Of a stretch of DNA of 64,000 bases, positions 9,002 to 18,232 are shown piece after piece. The stretch's first letter is position 1. Each line of letters begins with the position of its first letter. The DNA comes from Lunatibacter salilacus. Lineage in GTDB: Bacteria > Bacteroidota > Bacteroidia > Cytophagales > Cyclobacteriaceae. Under the pieces are notes generated by a model, which was not told the origin of the DNA, did not search any database, and worked only from the letters and a program-made list of their open reading frames with translations. The stretch spans positions 186,001-250,000 of the forward strand of contig NZ_VOLC01000005.1 of the NCBI RefSeq assembly GCF_009797935.1, read 5' to 3'. A program made the position numbers and the translations under genes.

Positions 9002-10456
9002 CTAAAAAGATTTAGTAAATTCAATTTTGATTTTCAGTTGCAGGTCTTTAATTACCTTAAAAATCTGCCTTAACGTTGCCGCTTGGACTTTAGTGATAGA
9101 CCGGATAGGAATGTAATTTTGGGCAGGTTTCCTTTCTTCTATGATCCTTTCAGCTTGTTTTTCCAATCGTAGAGCCATGAGGTAGTAATATGCCTGGTAA
9201 AGCTCAGAAGCCGATTCTTTGTCAAAAATATTCCTTTCCGTCAATTCCTTCAGACGACGGCCGGTATTGGTTTCGAATATTTTTTCCCTCAGCGCATATA
9301 TACGGATGGCTTCGACCATCGGACTCATGGCTTTTTTGATATCAAACACTTCTTCGTTTTCAATTTTAAAGGTCCTGATATTTTTCAACCACGTTAATTG
9401 TGGGTCAAACTTTAAAGCATTCTGTGCCATATTGAAAAAAAACCTTTCCAAGGGATTATCCAATTGCTCGACCATAAAATCTTTCAATTGGTCTAGAAGG
9501 GAAAAATCACCATAAATGGCCCTACAATCAAAAAAAGTGGCGTAGTTCATGACCGTCTCGGGTGAAGACTCGACAAACCACCGCTCATAGTTGTTTTTCC
9601 AATGGGAAAGTGAATGGGTCCATGATGGATTTTGGGCCATAAAATCACCTGTACAAAACGCGAAACCTATATAGTCAAGCCGCTCGGACACTTCCTTTGC
9701 AAAGCTCAAGAAAAATTCCCGGACCGACTCCCGCTGTTCATTGGCTTTGTCTTCATAGATGATGGCATTATCCTGGTCTGTCTTTAGGGTTTGCTCCATA
9801 CGGCCTTCACTTCCCAGAATAAAAAACACAAATTTGGCAGGAGCGTCTCCTTTCTCTTTAAGCACATTCTCAATGACGCGGAGGATAATGGTGTCTGCCA
9901 CTGTTGAGATAATCTGGTTGATCAACTCTGCCCTAACTCCCCGTTGTATTAGCTGGAAGACCATCTGAGGCACTTTCGCCCATTTTTTTTGTAGTTCCTC
10001 TTTGTTACCTGCCTGCTTAACGGATTGAATAAAAATAAAAGGTGAGTGTGAGGGTTCAGTAAGGATTTTATTTCTGCTGACCATTCCGATATACTTCCCC
10101 ATTTGCTCCACGAGGAGGTATCTGGTTTTTGTCTGAAACATCAAAAGCAAAGCCTCATAAACATAAGCGTCGCTGGAAACAGAAATGATGTTAGGATCCA
10201 TAACATCCCTAATGGGGCCATTCAAGGGTCTTTGTTCGGCGATTACCTCATCCCTGAGGGTGATGTCGCTGACAAAGCCAATTAATTTTGACTGTCCGTC
10301 CATGATAAATACACAACTGATTTTGTCATGTGCCATAACTCTGGCCACCTCAAAAATCGGCATATCCGCGGGACACCTCCTAATATCTCGCAATGGGATC
10401 TTTTTAATCTTCTTGGTATAGAAATCGTCTATTCCGACGATGGCCTCGTTTTTCAT
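9002..10456 (-). CDS. CBS-pair / DUF294 putative nucleotidyltransferase
   Basis: A 484-residue cytoplasmic protein. Residues ~20-135 form a pair of CBS domains ('ISCVFIMDGQSKLIGFVSDITLRD' and 'ARYLLVEQMGKYIGMVSRNKIL'-like repeats), which bind adenine nucleotides. Residues ~200-330 form a GlnD-like DUF294 nucleotidyltransferase domain with the GSEGRMEQ...DQDNA signature. The C-terminal ~140 residues are the usual substrate-binding helical domain. Homologues often carry an additional N-terminal cyclic-nucleotide-binding domain, which is absent here. The likely role is nucleotide-sensing protein modification; the target is unknown. The end of the gene (TAG at 9002) is duplicated about 580 bases downstream. 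Confidence 0.82.
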   Translation of the reverse strand: MKNEAIVGIDDFYTKKIKKIPLRDIRRCPADMPIFEVARVMAHDKISCVFIMDGQSKLIGFVSDITLRDEVIAEQRPLNGPIRDVMDPNIISVSSDAYVYEALLLMFQTKTRYLLVEQMGKYIGMVSRNKILTEPSHSPFIFIQSVKQAGNKEELQKKWAKVPQMVFQLIQRGVRAELINQIISTVADTIILRVIENVLKEKGDAPAKFVFFILGSEGRMEQTLKTDQDNAIIYEDKANEQRESVREFFLSFAKEVSERLDYIGFAFCTGDFMAQNPSWTHSLSHWKNNYERWFVESSPETVMNYATFFDCRAIYGDFSLLDQLKDFMVEQLDNPLERFFFNMAQNALKFDPQLTWLKNIRTFKIENEEVFDIKKAMSPMVEAIRIYALREKIFETNTGRRLKELTERNIFDKESASELYQAYYYLMALRLEKQAERIIEERKPAQNYIPIRSITKVQAATLRQIFKVIKDLQLKIKIEFTKSF

Positions 10457-10530
10457 AGCTGCTATTACATATCAAATTAACCGAATCCCCTGCACATTTC
10501 CATTATATCCTCGCTTTTTCATTTGAATTA

Positions 10531-10561
10531 TTGGTATTTAAAAAATCTTATTTTACCTTTG
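10531..10561 (+). promoter_or_regulatory. Bacteroidota-type promoter before the tRNA pair
   Basis: TTG at 10531-10533 and TACCTTTG at 10554-10561 are separated by 20 bases, matching the -33 TTG / -7 TAnnTTTG consensus of the Bacteroidota housekeeping sigma factor. It lies about 165 bases before tRNA-Arg and has no other gene to serve on this strand. Confidence 0.5.
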
Positions 10562-10725
10562 CATCACCATTGGAGGGGGGTGGAGTTGGAATCCTTAGAT
10601 TTAGGCTTTTTCACCACTTTCTTTTCCCAAGAAAACGTGCTGCCTTTGAGGATATTGAGTTTGTCAGTACTTCTTTCTGTCAGACATTAATAATGGTTTT
10701 TTGGGGAATTGACTAGTAAAATATT

Positions 10726-10799
10726 GGTCCTGTAGCTCAATTGGATAGAGCAACTGCCTTCTAAGCAGTAGGTTTCAGGTTCGATTCCTGACAGGATCA
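10726..10799 (+). tRNA. tRNA-Arg (anticodon TCT)
   Basis: A full cloverleaf. The acceptor stem GGTCCTG pairs with CAGGATC. D-arm GCTC...GAGC follows. The anticodon stem ACTGC/GCAGT closes the loop CTTCTAA with anticodon TCT at 10760-10762. The T-arm has TTCGATT. Discriminator is A; CCA is not encoded. Reads AGA codons. Confidence 0.95.
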
Positions 10800-10862
10800 C
10801 ATTGAAGGCAAAAGAGAAGCAACCACTCCTATGCTTAAAATTGAAATTTTGGTTGATCAATT

Positions 10863-10935
10863 GATTCTGTAGCTCAGCTGGTAGAGCATAACACTTTTAA
10901 TGTTAGGGTCCTGGGTTCGAGCCCCAGCGGGATCA
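10863..10935 (+). tRNA. tRNA-Lys (anticodon TTT)
   Basis: A full cloverleaf. The acceptor stem GATTCTG pairs with CGGGATC including G-T wobbles. The anticodon stem TAACA/TGTTA closes CTTTTAA with anticodon TTT at 10896-10898. The T-loop is TTCGAGC. CCA is not encoded. It lies 63 bases after tRNA-Arg and is followed by a terminator, so both are probably one transcript. Confidence 0.95.
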
Positions 10936-10948
10936 CTTAGAGTAAAGA

Positions 10949-10973
10949 AACCTGTTCTTCGGAGCAGGTTTTT
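10949..10973 (+). terminator. terminator of the tRNA-Arg/tRNA-Lys transcript
   Basis: A 9-bp stem AACCTGTTC / GAGCAGGTT (one G-T pair) closed by a UUCG tetraloop and followed by a T-run. It begins 13 bases after tRNA-Lys. Confidence 0.88.
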
Positions 10974-11618
10974 CTATTTAAGAAAGTTTTATAGGGTCCC
11001 AAAATCGACGTAATGAGATATTCGGGAAGTCCTGGCGAGGACGTGCCGTTAGGATAATATTCCGGCGACATTATTAGTCTCGGGCCAGAAAGCGGGCGGG
11101 GTGTCTAGGAAACTTTCGCTCTTTCTAACAGTTCTCTTTTTGTGTATTTTTACGTACTTTGGGGTAGATAGTGTATCTTTTCTCAAAACAAAAGTCCGTT
11201 GCAACCACGGCACAAGTTTATTCAAATATCCTAGATCCGAAATATCCCCAAAAGGGGAATTAAGGATGATTTCGGAGGATTCATAAACTAGTATACTATT
11301 TTATTTTTAATTAAATTTAAACATTGTTACCTAAAAAATAAGAAATCTAATCAGCAAAGCCCTTAAAACTGCTACAACTATAAAAATTTTCTGAACTGCA
11401 GGATTAACCTAGAAAAGATAATTCTAGCTATTACGTACTTGATTTTTCTTTCATTTCCTAGTTGAAATGTTCTTCGTTGGAAAAAAGGAAAAACGGGTTA
11501 AAGAGGGAGCATGAATTCGGCTCAAAAAAACTCTGTAATCAAAATTTTAAAAATAGTATTCCTGCAATTTTAGATTAACTTGCGAATAATAGATATTTCA
11601 ACGTCATTTTAAACATAG
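10974..11618. other. 645-base gap without a convincing gene
   Basis: This stretch separates the tRNA terminator from the histidine kinase. A GTG-started 61-codon frame (11101-11286) exists but has no recognisable domain and no conserved-looking start. The second half is AT-rich and presumably holds the kinase promoter. I see no RNA gene. Confidence 0.5.
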
Positions 11619-13778
11619 ATGAGTATCAATTATTTTATTACTTTAAAGGCGATCCATGGAATTGAGTCAAGTTGTTTGACTCTTTATTTTCGGACTTTAC
11701 TTTTTTTTCCGCTTTTTTTGGGTATTAACTTGTTCTCTTTTGCACAATCCACCTTAATTGATAGCCTAAAATCGAAGCTGACCCAAATTGAGACATCAGA
11801 GAGATTCTCTCCCAATGAAGAATACATTGAGGTTTTAAACCGCCTCTCGGAGTCATATTACAATTACTTCCCGGATTCCACTTTGTATTATGCTGAAAAA
11901 AGCAAACAACTCAGTGAAAAACTAGGATACACAGAAGGGTTAGCGGACGCCTATAGAAATATAGGTGCTTTTAACAACAAGCAAGGGAACTATGATACAG
12001 CAATAGTTATCTTTAAGAGTGGTTTACAATTAGCGGAGCGAGCTTTGTATAAACCCGGATTGGCCAATCTATATGCTAGCATTGGGTTAAGTTATTATGA
12101 AACCGGCTTTTTAGCGGTAGCAACAGAGTACTACTTGATGTCACTTAAAATTAAAAGAGACCTTGGCCTGAACTCGGAGATTGCAAACACCTTAAATAAT
12201 TTGGGGTTAATAGCAATTGATAGAAGACAGTTTCAAAAGGCGATGGAATTCTTCAGTGAGGCCAAAGATATCCGTGAAAAACTTGGGGACAAATTAGGGA
12301 TTTCTACGATTGACGTTAATATTGCTTTAGTTCTTCAAAAAGAAGGAAAACACGATATTTCCCTTCAAATCTTCGAGGAAATTTTAGCAAAGGAATCAAC
12401 CTCGGAAAACAAGTCCTTGGGATCGGTTTCCCACTATAATATTGGGGAGATTTACCTTGCTCAAAATGAATTTGAGAAAGCTATCACCCATTACAATAAA
12501 GCCTTGGAGTTAGACCAAGAATTAAATGACCGATACGGTATTTCCTACGACCTAATTGGTCTCGCAGAAGCCTACCTCAATTTGAATCAAATACCTAAAT
12601 CCCGAGAACTTATAGAAGAGTCCCTCCGAGTAGCTGAAGAAAGCGGGATTAAGAAGAATATTTCTGAAAGCCATAGATTGTTGAGCCGATTGTTTGAGAA
12701 TCAAAGAAATTACCAACAAGCCTTATTTCATCACCAACAATACAAGATTTTTGAGGATTCAATATTTAATACGGATACTGAAAGACTTACAGAAGATTTA
12801 CTTATAGCTTATGGTTTGGAAAAAAGTGCCCTAGAGACACAAAGAATCCGGCGGGAAAATGAACTTCAACGGGAAAAACAGAATGCCAATGTTATTCGAA
12901 ACGCCGCAATAGCCCTCTTGTTATTAATGGTTTTAGCCTTGTATATTACAATCAGGTCCTACAGAATCCAGCGAAAGGCAAGGCTTTTAGTCACACAGCA
13001 AAAAGATGAATTGGAACGCCTCTACCTCGAAACCAGTCAGCAAAAAGAGGAAATAGAATCTATCGCTAAGGATTTGGAGGAAGTAAACAAGACAAAAGAC
13101 AAGCTTTTCGGCATTGTGGGTCATGACCTTCGTAGCCCTATAAACTCCTTAAACAGCCTCATGCAATACACTATGGATGAAAGTCTTAGTCAAGAGGAGT
13201 TCTTACAAATATCACATAAACTAAAAAATGAGGTTGAGCATGTTCATTTTACGCTAAATAATCTGCTAAATTGGGCTAAAAGTCAGATGCAAGGCATAAC
13301 TTCTTATCCGGATTTTTTAAATATCAATGAATTGGTGGAAGAAAACATTGAGCTGTATAAACCCATATCCACCAGTAAAAGCATTGCAGTCATAAGTAAA
13401 ATCGCTGGCGAGACTATAAGCTGGGCTGATAGGGAGCAAATAAATTTGGTAATAAGAAATTTGTTAAACAACGCACTGAAATTCACCCCAAAAAATGGGA
13501 CAATTGAGATTTCCAGTAGGCTAAACAAGGATAACGATTGGGAAATTTCTCTTCGGGATAATGGGATTGGCATGAGTACGGAAATTATTGACTCCTTGTT
13601 CAAACCTAATTTTCACACCAAAAGATATGGAACCTCGGGAGAAAAAGGTACAGGACTCGGATTAATTTTGGTTAAGGATTTTCTGGAAAGTAACAAAGGT
13701 TCTATCTGGGTTAGCAGCGAGGTAAACAAAGGAAGCACCTTCACTTTTACCCTACCCGTAGCAAATGGCGCCAAGTAA
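11619..13778 (+). CDS. TPR-repeat sensor histidine kinase
   Basis: A 719-residue protein. A signal sequence (about residues 24-43, ending in SFAQS) leads into a periplasmic array of tetratricopeptide repeats (about 60-390; for example 'GLADAYRNIGAFNNKQGNYDTAI'). A coiled coil, one membrane helix (about 430-450) and a second coiled coil follow. The kinase core has the HisKA phospho-acceptor His502 in 'GHDLRSPI'. The ATPase domain has N-box 'NLLNNALKFTP', G1 'DNGIGM' and G2 'GTGLGL'. This is the common Bacteroidota TPR-kinase design, presumed to sense an extracytoplasmic signal. No response regulator gene lies nearby. The next gene, 105 bases away, is a sensor-only protein that could be a partner. 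Confidence 0.92.
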   Translation: MSINYFITLKAIHGIESSCLTLYFRTLLFFPLFLGINLFSFAQSTLIDSLKSKLTQIETSERFSPNEEYIEVLNRLSESYYNYFPDSTLYYAEKSKQLSEKLGYTEGLADAYRNIGAFNNKQGNYDTAIVIFKSGLQLAERALYKPGLANLYASIGLSYYETGFLAVATEYYLMSLKIKRDLGLNSEIANTLNNLGLIAIDRRQFQKAMEFFSEAKDIREKLGDKLGISTIDVNIALVLQKEGKHDISLQIFEEILAKESTSENKSLGSVSHYNIGEIYLAQNEFEKAITHYNKALELDQELNDRYGISYDLIGLAEAYLNLNQIPKSRELIEESLRVAEESGIKKNISESHRLLSRLFENQRNYQQALFHHQQYKIFEDSIFNTDTERLTEDLLIAYGLEKSALETQRIRRENELQREKQNANVIRNAAIALLLLMVLALYITIRSYRIQRKARLLVTQQKDELERLYLETSQQKEEIESIAKDLEEVNKTKDKLFGIVGHDLRSPINSLNSLMQYTMDESLSQEEFLQISHKLKNEVEHVHFTLNNLLNWAKSQMQGITSYPDFLNINELVEENIELYKPISTSKSIAVISKIAGETISWADREQINLVIRNLLNNALKFTPKNGTIEISSRLNKDNDWEISLRDNGIGMSTEIIDSLFKPNFHTKRYGTSGEKGTGLGLILVKDFLESNKGSIWVSSEVNKGSTFTFTLPVANGAK

Positions 13779-13883
13779 GAACATTTCCTCGGTAGGTAAT
13801 CCATTTTTTTTGAATCGTTTTATAACCGTAAAATTTGTTATATTAGCACTAAATAGTCAGTAGAAACCCAAAAAAATTCTCTC

Positions 13884-14543
13884 ATGCAAAAAAGTGCCTA
13901 TATTAGATTTAAAATAAAGATAGCGATTGCCCTAACTGCAATTCTTTTATTGATTTTCATCAAAAGTATCGTGGATAAACAAAATGTCGATGAACTGGAA
14001 GAAGCTTTCATCTCCGTATATGAGGACAGGCTGGTAGTCCAAGAGCACATTTTCTCCATAACAGAGATGGTATTCAGAATGCGCCTGCTTGTCACCGAAA
14101 GTAGAACTATGGAAGAATACCAAGATGTCAGGCAAAAGGTAATTGACTACCATACACAGATTCTTAAGGTTATTGAGGATTTTGAAAAAACCAAACTTAC
14201 CCCCAAAGAAGCTGAATATTTGGCCGAATTTAAAGATTTAATTACAAACAAACTTGAAATTCAAGCCTACTTTTCAGCGAACATCGGGGACACAGATATT
14301 AATTATCAAGAAACCCTAAGAAGATTTGACGCTGATTTTGAAAGGGTGTTGACTGATCTACGTGAGTTGTCAAACATCCAACTTGAAGAAGGCGGGAAAC
14401 TGACGGTGAGATCCTATCAAATTGCAGCCAGATCGGATATTTGGTTGAATTTTGAATACGCAGTTCTCTTTATTTTGCTCATCATTATCGGTGTTTTGGC
14501 ATTCACCTCCCAACCAAAATCGTATTCCAACAATCAGGATTGA
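13884..14543 (+). CDS. stand-alone MCP-type four-helix-bundle sensor protein
   Basis: A 219-residue membrane protein. Membrane helix 1 (about residues 9-27), a ~150-residue all-helical periplasmic region rich in charged heptads, and membrane helix 2 (about 190-207) make the architecture of a 4HB_MCP ligand-binding domain. The cytoplasmic tail is only about 11 residues, so HAMP, kinase, cyclase or chemotaxis output domains are all absent. It follows the TPR kinase in the same direction, which suggests it feeds a signal to that kinase (inference). Its end overlaps the convergent symporter gene by 10 bases. Confidence 0.65.
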   Translation: MQKSAYIRFKIKIAIALTAILLLIFIKSIVDKQNVDELEEAFISVYEDRLVVQEHIFSITEMVFRMRLLVTESRTMEEYQDVRQKVIDYHTQILKVIEDFEKTKLTPKEAEYLAEFKDLITNKLEIQAYFSANIGDTDINYQETLRRFDADFERVLTDLRELSNIQLEEGGKLTVRSYQIAARSDIWLNFEYAVLFILLIIIGVLAFTSQPKSYSNNQD

Positions 14544-16039
14544 TTTTGGACCGTAGTATTTCGATTGGCTAAAGCTGATAACAAAAAGCCCACCAGGAAT
14601 ATAGCTGTTGTCCCAAATACAATCGTTAAGTTGGCATGAAAAGGACTTCTGAATGTCCCTAGGCTGCTGCCATCCGGTATCAACGGGGAAAGACTCATCC
14701 ATCCAATTATGATGACGCCAAGAATGACTCCATATGCAGCAAATTTTTGCCTTATATTTTTTCCAACATATCCCAACAAAAATAATCCCAAAATACCGCC
14801 ACTGAAAATCGATGACAATGCCCACCAAGCATCCAAAGCACTGGTCACCCCACTAAATGCCAGTGCAACCATTATACTCAGGATCCCCATTACAAAAGAA
14901 GCTATCATTAGCGTCTGCATCTCTCCTTTTTCACTTATCCCCGGAAGCATGTACTTCTTGACATGATCAGTCAAAATAATAGTTGCCGAACTATTTACAC
15001 TGGTAGAAACTGTGCTCATCCCTGCCGCAAAAATGGAAGCAATCAATAGTCCAGTCATTCCAGTAGGCAATACGTTTACAATAAAATAGGGAAATACTTT
15101 ATCCGAATTTTCAGGCGCAAACAGTTCTTCAGGTAAGGATTCCGGCATTGCCTGATAATATGCAAACAGGGCTGTTCCTATAAAGAAAAACAAGAGGGAA
15201 ACTGGTACGTAAAGTAAACTGCCCAACAAAGTGGATTTAACAGCCTCTTTTTCATTTTTTGCACTTAAATACCGCTGCACATAATTTTGGTCTACTCCGA
15301 AATTTTGCAGATTGATAAATAGACCATATACCAAAATCAACCAAAATGTCGCCTCTGAAAGGCTTAGCCCAAAACTGCCTAAACTGAACTTCTTGTGCTC
15401 GGATGCAATGGTAAATACTTGCCCGGGACCTTCGGGCATAGAAAACAAAATGATGCCAGCACAGGCTAGTGCCCCTGTAATTAATACAATTCCCTGGATT
15501 GCATCGGTCCAAACCACAGCCTCAAATCCTCCCAACATGGCGTAAACTAGGACACTCAGTCCGGTCACAATGATTATCATCGGAATACTCCATCCAAACA
15601 AGGCGTTCATAGGCAAAGCCAACAAATACATAATTGCACCCATACGTGCCAATTGGGTAAGTAAGTAGCAAACGGATGCATAGGTACGTGCCCAAGATCC
15701 AAATTTCGTTTCCAGAAAATAGTAAGCTGAGGCACTTTTGATTCCTCTATACAGCGGAACAAAAAATTTCACGGCTAGGATCGCCGCAATAGGTATAGAC
15801 AGACTGAACACAAAGCCGTTCCAATTGGTCAGATACGCATTGCCTGGCAACGCCAGAAAACTAATACTGCTGACAAAGGTTGCGAAGATTGACATGCCTA
15901 TAGCCCAAGAAGGCAAATTACCTCCTCCTGTAATATATTGATCGGCAGTCCGCTTCTTAAAATAAAATGAAGCTCCAAACAACACAATGGCCAACATGTA
16001 AACTAAAAAAACAACTAAATCAATCAGTGGTAAATCCAT
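14534..16039 (-). CDS. sodium:solute symporter (SSS family)
   Basis: A 501-residue membrane protein with about 13 helices of the LeuT-fold SSS family. Typical segments include 'GGGNLPSWAIGMSIFATFVSSISF' near helix 2 and 'SIFAAGMSTVSTSVNSSATI' near helix 8, the Na+-site region with paired Ser. SSS proteins use the sodium gradient to import sugars, sialic acid or other acids. It is the last gene of a six-gene minus-strand run with an aldolase and a sialidase-like protein, so sialic acid or a related sugar acid is a plausible cargo (inference). Confidence 0.9.
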   Translation of the reverse strand: MDLPLIDLVVFLVYMLAIVLFGASFYFKKRTADQYITGGGNLPSWAIGMSIFATFVSSISFLALPGNAYLTNWNGFVFSLSIPIAAILAVKFFVPLYRGIKSASAYYFLETKFGSWARTYASVCYLLTQLARMGAIMYLLALPMNALFGWSIPMIIIVTGLSVLVYAMLGGFEAVVWTDAIQGIVLITGALACAGIILFSMPEGPGQVFTIASEHKKFSLGSFGLSLSEATFWLILVYGLFINLQNFGVDQNYVQRYLSAKNEKEAVKSTLLGSLLYVPVSLLFFFIGTALFAYYQAMPESLPEELFAPENSDKVFPYFIVNVLPTGMTGLLIASIFAAGMSTVSTSVNSSATIILTDHVKKYMLPGISEKGEMQTLMIASFVMGILSIMVALAFSGVTSALDAWWALSSIFSGGILGLFLLGYVGKNIRQKFAAYGVILGVIIIGWMSLSPLIPDGSSLGTFRSPFHANLTIVFGTTAIFLVGFLLSALANRNTTVQNQS

Positions 16040-16074
16040 GGATGATGGGTAACAGTATAATTAATTTTATTTGG

Positions 16075-16995
16075 TTAAAGTCCCTGAATACTTTCCAGAT
16101 TTTTCCGGATCGCCTCTACTTCGCCTCCTTCAAAGGCCGTATATGGACCTGCCAAGTAATTATCGCATAGACCTAAAATAGAAAGGGCTGCTTTTAACCC
16201 TTTGAGGTAACTGGATCCATAAGTTCCCAAGGAATATATTTTTGCTGAAACTTCCATCACTTTCTCCTGTAACCTTAGAACCTCTTCCATATTATTTGCC
16301 TTTGCTGCCTCATAAAGAGTGACGTATAATTTAGGAAACATATTCGCTCCACCACTCACTCCTCCATGAGCTCCCATCAGTACAGCGGATGCCATCATTT
16401 CCTCCGGTCCTACAAAAAGTGAAAATTCTGACTGATTTCTAAAAGAATAAAGCAATGCGTTGAAATAGGTGGCATTAGCTGAACTGTCTTTGAAACCCAC
16501 AATATTTGGATGCTTGGCCAATTTCTCAACCGTATCCACCGCAATCATTGTCTTGGTATGGGAAGGCATGTTGTATAAAAACAAGGGAAGAGAAAGCCTG
16601 CCAGCCAATTTTTCAAAATAAGTGATTAACTCGGGCTGGGAAAGTCCAAAATAATAAGGTGGTGCAGCGACTACAGCGGCAGCTCCAACTTCCTTAGAAT
16701 AATCCGTCAGTGCGATACTCTCCTCCGGTGCCGTATCAGTGATGCCCACCAACACCGGGACGCGTCCGTCGACTAGCCTGCATACGTTAGCAATCATTTC
16801 CTTCCTAATGGTATAGCTCAGGCTAGTACACTCTCCAGTTGTACCCAAAATAAACAAGCCATGAACCCCGCCTTTTAGCAGGTGGCTGACTAATTTTTCC
16901 AAACTCAAAAGATCAAGGTGTTGATCATCCAAAAGTGGGGTTACTAGCGGGGGAATTATCCCTCGCAAAGGCATTGACAATGCTGTATTTGACAT
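16075..16995 (-). CDS. DHDPS/N-acetylneuraminate lyase family aldolase
   Basis: A 306-residue TIM-barrel class I aldolase. It has the GTTGE pyruvate-binding motif (about residues 51-55), the catalytic tyrosine in 'LYNMPSH' and the Schiff-base lysine in 'VGFKDSS'. Family members cleave or form 2-keto-3-deoxy acids (NanA, DapA, KDG aldolase types). The position between an SSS symporter and a sialidase-like lipoprotein favours a sialic-acid-lyase-type catabolic role over lysine biosynthesis. No N-acetylmannosamine epimerase or kinase is adjacent, so the pathway assignment stays open. Confidence 0.85.
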   Translation of the reverse strand: MSNTALSMPLRGIIPPLVTPLLDDQHLDLLSLEKLVSHLLKGGVHGLFILGTTGECTSLSYTIRKEMIANVCRLVDGRVPVLVGITDTAPEESIALTDYSKEVGAAAVVAAPPYYFGLSQPELITYFEKLAGRLSLPLFLYNMPSHTKTMIAVDTVEKLAKHPNIVGFKDSSANATYFNALLYSFRNQSEFSLFVGPEEMMASAVLMGAHGGVSGGANMFPKLYVTLYEAAKANNMEEVLRLQEKVMEVSAKIYSLGTYGSSYLKGLKAALSILGLCDNYLAGPYTAFEGGEVEAIRKNLESIQGL

Positions 16996-17064
16996 GCTTA
17001 TAAATTCTTTAATCTAAATTTTAATATATTTTAGGAACAATCTTGACCGGGAATTGTCCAGGAA

Positions 17065-18222
17065 TCAAAGTTCCGAAGGGTCTATTACCACATATTTGAC
17101 TGATTCGCGGTTATAGGTGTACGTCAGGTGGACGAGGCCATCCCTTGATTGAATGATCGCTGGATAGGAATAGCCAGATCGATTGGGCTCGTTTTCCAAA
17201 GTCATCACGGGCTGCCAATCGATCCCGTCGGTTGAAATAGCCAAATTGAGAATATTCCGGGCTTTGGGTTCCTCCCCTTCGCGGGTACTGTGATTGTAAA
17301 TTAGCAAATGCCTTCCATCAGCCAGGGTCACAGCATCTGTTCCCGAACTAGGATTAGGCAGGGAAGTCGCCTCCATCTCAGACCAACTTTCACCCTGATC
17401 GGAGGACCAACTGGTGGATATTACGTTTTGCCTGGTTCTGCAAAGTATTTGCAAACGGCCGTCTTCGTGTTGCAAAATACTGGCCTGTATTGCATCAAAA
17501 GCAATTCCGTCGTTAATCGGACCTATCACCTTCCACGTGTTTCCATTATCCTTACTTATTTCAAAATGAGTCATCCACTTTACTTCTTCTCCCTCTTCTA
17601 GTTCTATACTTGATGGATTGATAATCGTACCATCAGCTAACTGAATAGGTTTGTTTTTAATAGGGCCTAATAAATGGCCAACTTTTGGATCTTCTCCAAT
17701 TTTCTGAGGAGTAGTCCATGTTTTTCCGTCGTCAGAGGAAGTCATCACCATTCCCCACCAATCCATTGGGCTTGGACCTATTTTATAGAAAAGCAGTAAA
17801 GGTCCTTCTTGAGGTTGAAAGAGTACAGGATTCCAGCAGGGATATCGCAAAGTGTCATTCTGCACACCATCGGCTACTTCCTCCGGACGGGTCCATGTGC
17901 CGTTCTCCAATCGGGATACGCGGATACCAACATCAGGGTGTTTTTCACGTGTACCTGCAAAAAATGCAGCTACCATTCCAGAAGGTGTTTCCACTATCGT
18001 GGAAGCGTGTACCTGAGGAGTAGGCCGGTTTTCCAGCGAGTAAATTAATTCTCCATGTAAATAACCCTGCTCTCCGGAAATCGCCTTGGGAGGTAGGTGA
18101 AATTTACCCGTGATATCGTTGGCCTCCTTATCTCCGACTTGCTCATTGACGGATCTATTTCCGGTCTGACAGGCAGAGGCAAACAATGCGCCTACGAAAA
18201 ATAATAGTCCTAATCTTAACAT
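17065..18222 (-). CDS. sialidase-like (BNR/Asp-box) lipoprotein
   Basis: A 385-residue exported protein with a lipobox (FASAC, Cys18). The rest is a six-bladed beta-propeller of the sialidase superfamily, shown by Asp-box repeats S-x-D-x-G-x-T-W such as 'SSDDGKTW', 'SKDNGNTW' and 'SSDQGESW', and an N-terminal 'HASTIVETPSG' segment of exo-alpha-sialidase-like proteins. True sialidases cleave terminal sialic acids; many relatives act on other sugars, so substrate is uncertain. Its start lies 10 bases after the stop of the upstream isomerase gene, indicating an operon. Confidence 0.85.
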   Translation of the reverse strand: MLRLGLLFFVGALFASACQTGNRSVNEQVGDKEANDITGKFHLPPKAISGEQGYLHGELIYSLENRPTPQVHASTIVETPSGMVAAFFAGTREKHPDVGIRVSRLENGTWTRPEEVADGVQNDTLRYPCWNPVLFQPQEGPLLLFYKIGPSPMDWWGMVMTSSDDGKTWTTPQKIGEDPKVGHLLGPIKNKPIQLADGTIINPSSIELEEGEEVKWMTHFEISKDNGNTWKVIGPINDGIAFDAIQASILQHEDGRLQILCRTRQNVISTSWSSDQGESWSEMEATSLPNPSSGTDAVTLADGRHLLIYNHSTREGEEPKARNILNLAISTDGIDWQPVMTLENEPNRSGYSYPAIIQSRDGLVHLTYTYNRESVKYVVIDPSEL

Positions 18223-18232
18223 AATCTAGTCT

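Noticed and set aside
10531-10716. 61-codon plus-strand frame before tRNA-Arg.
   Set aside because: It overlaps the tRNA promoter and has no protein-like features beyond length.
11101-11286. GTG-started 61-codon frame with a hydrophobic N-terminus.
   Set aside because: No recognisable domain, no neighbouring signal and atypical C-terminus; more likely untranslated DNA upstream of the histidine kinase.
16075-16995. Considered as lysine-biosynthesis dapA.
   Set aside because: Motifs cannot separate DapA from sialic-acid lyase types, but the symporter, sialidase and isomerase neighbours make a catabolic role more likely, so no gene symbol is given.
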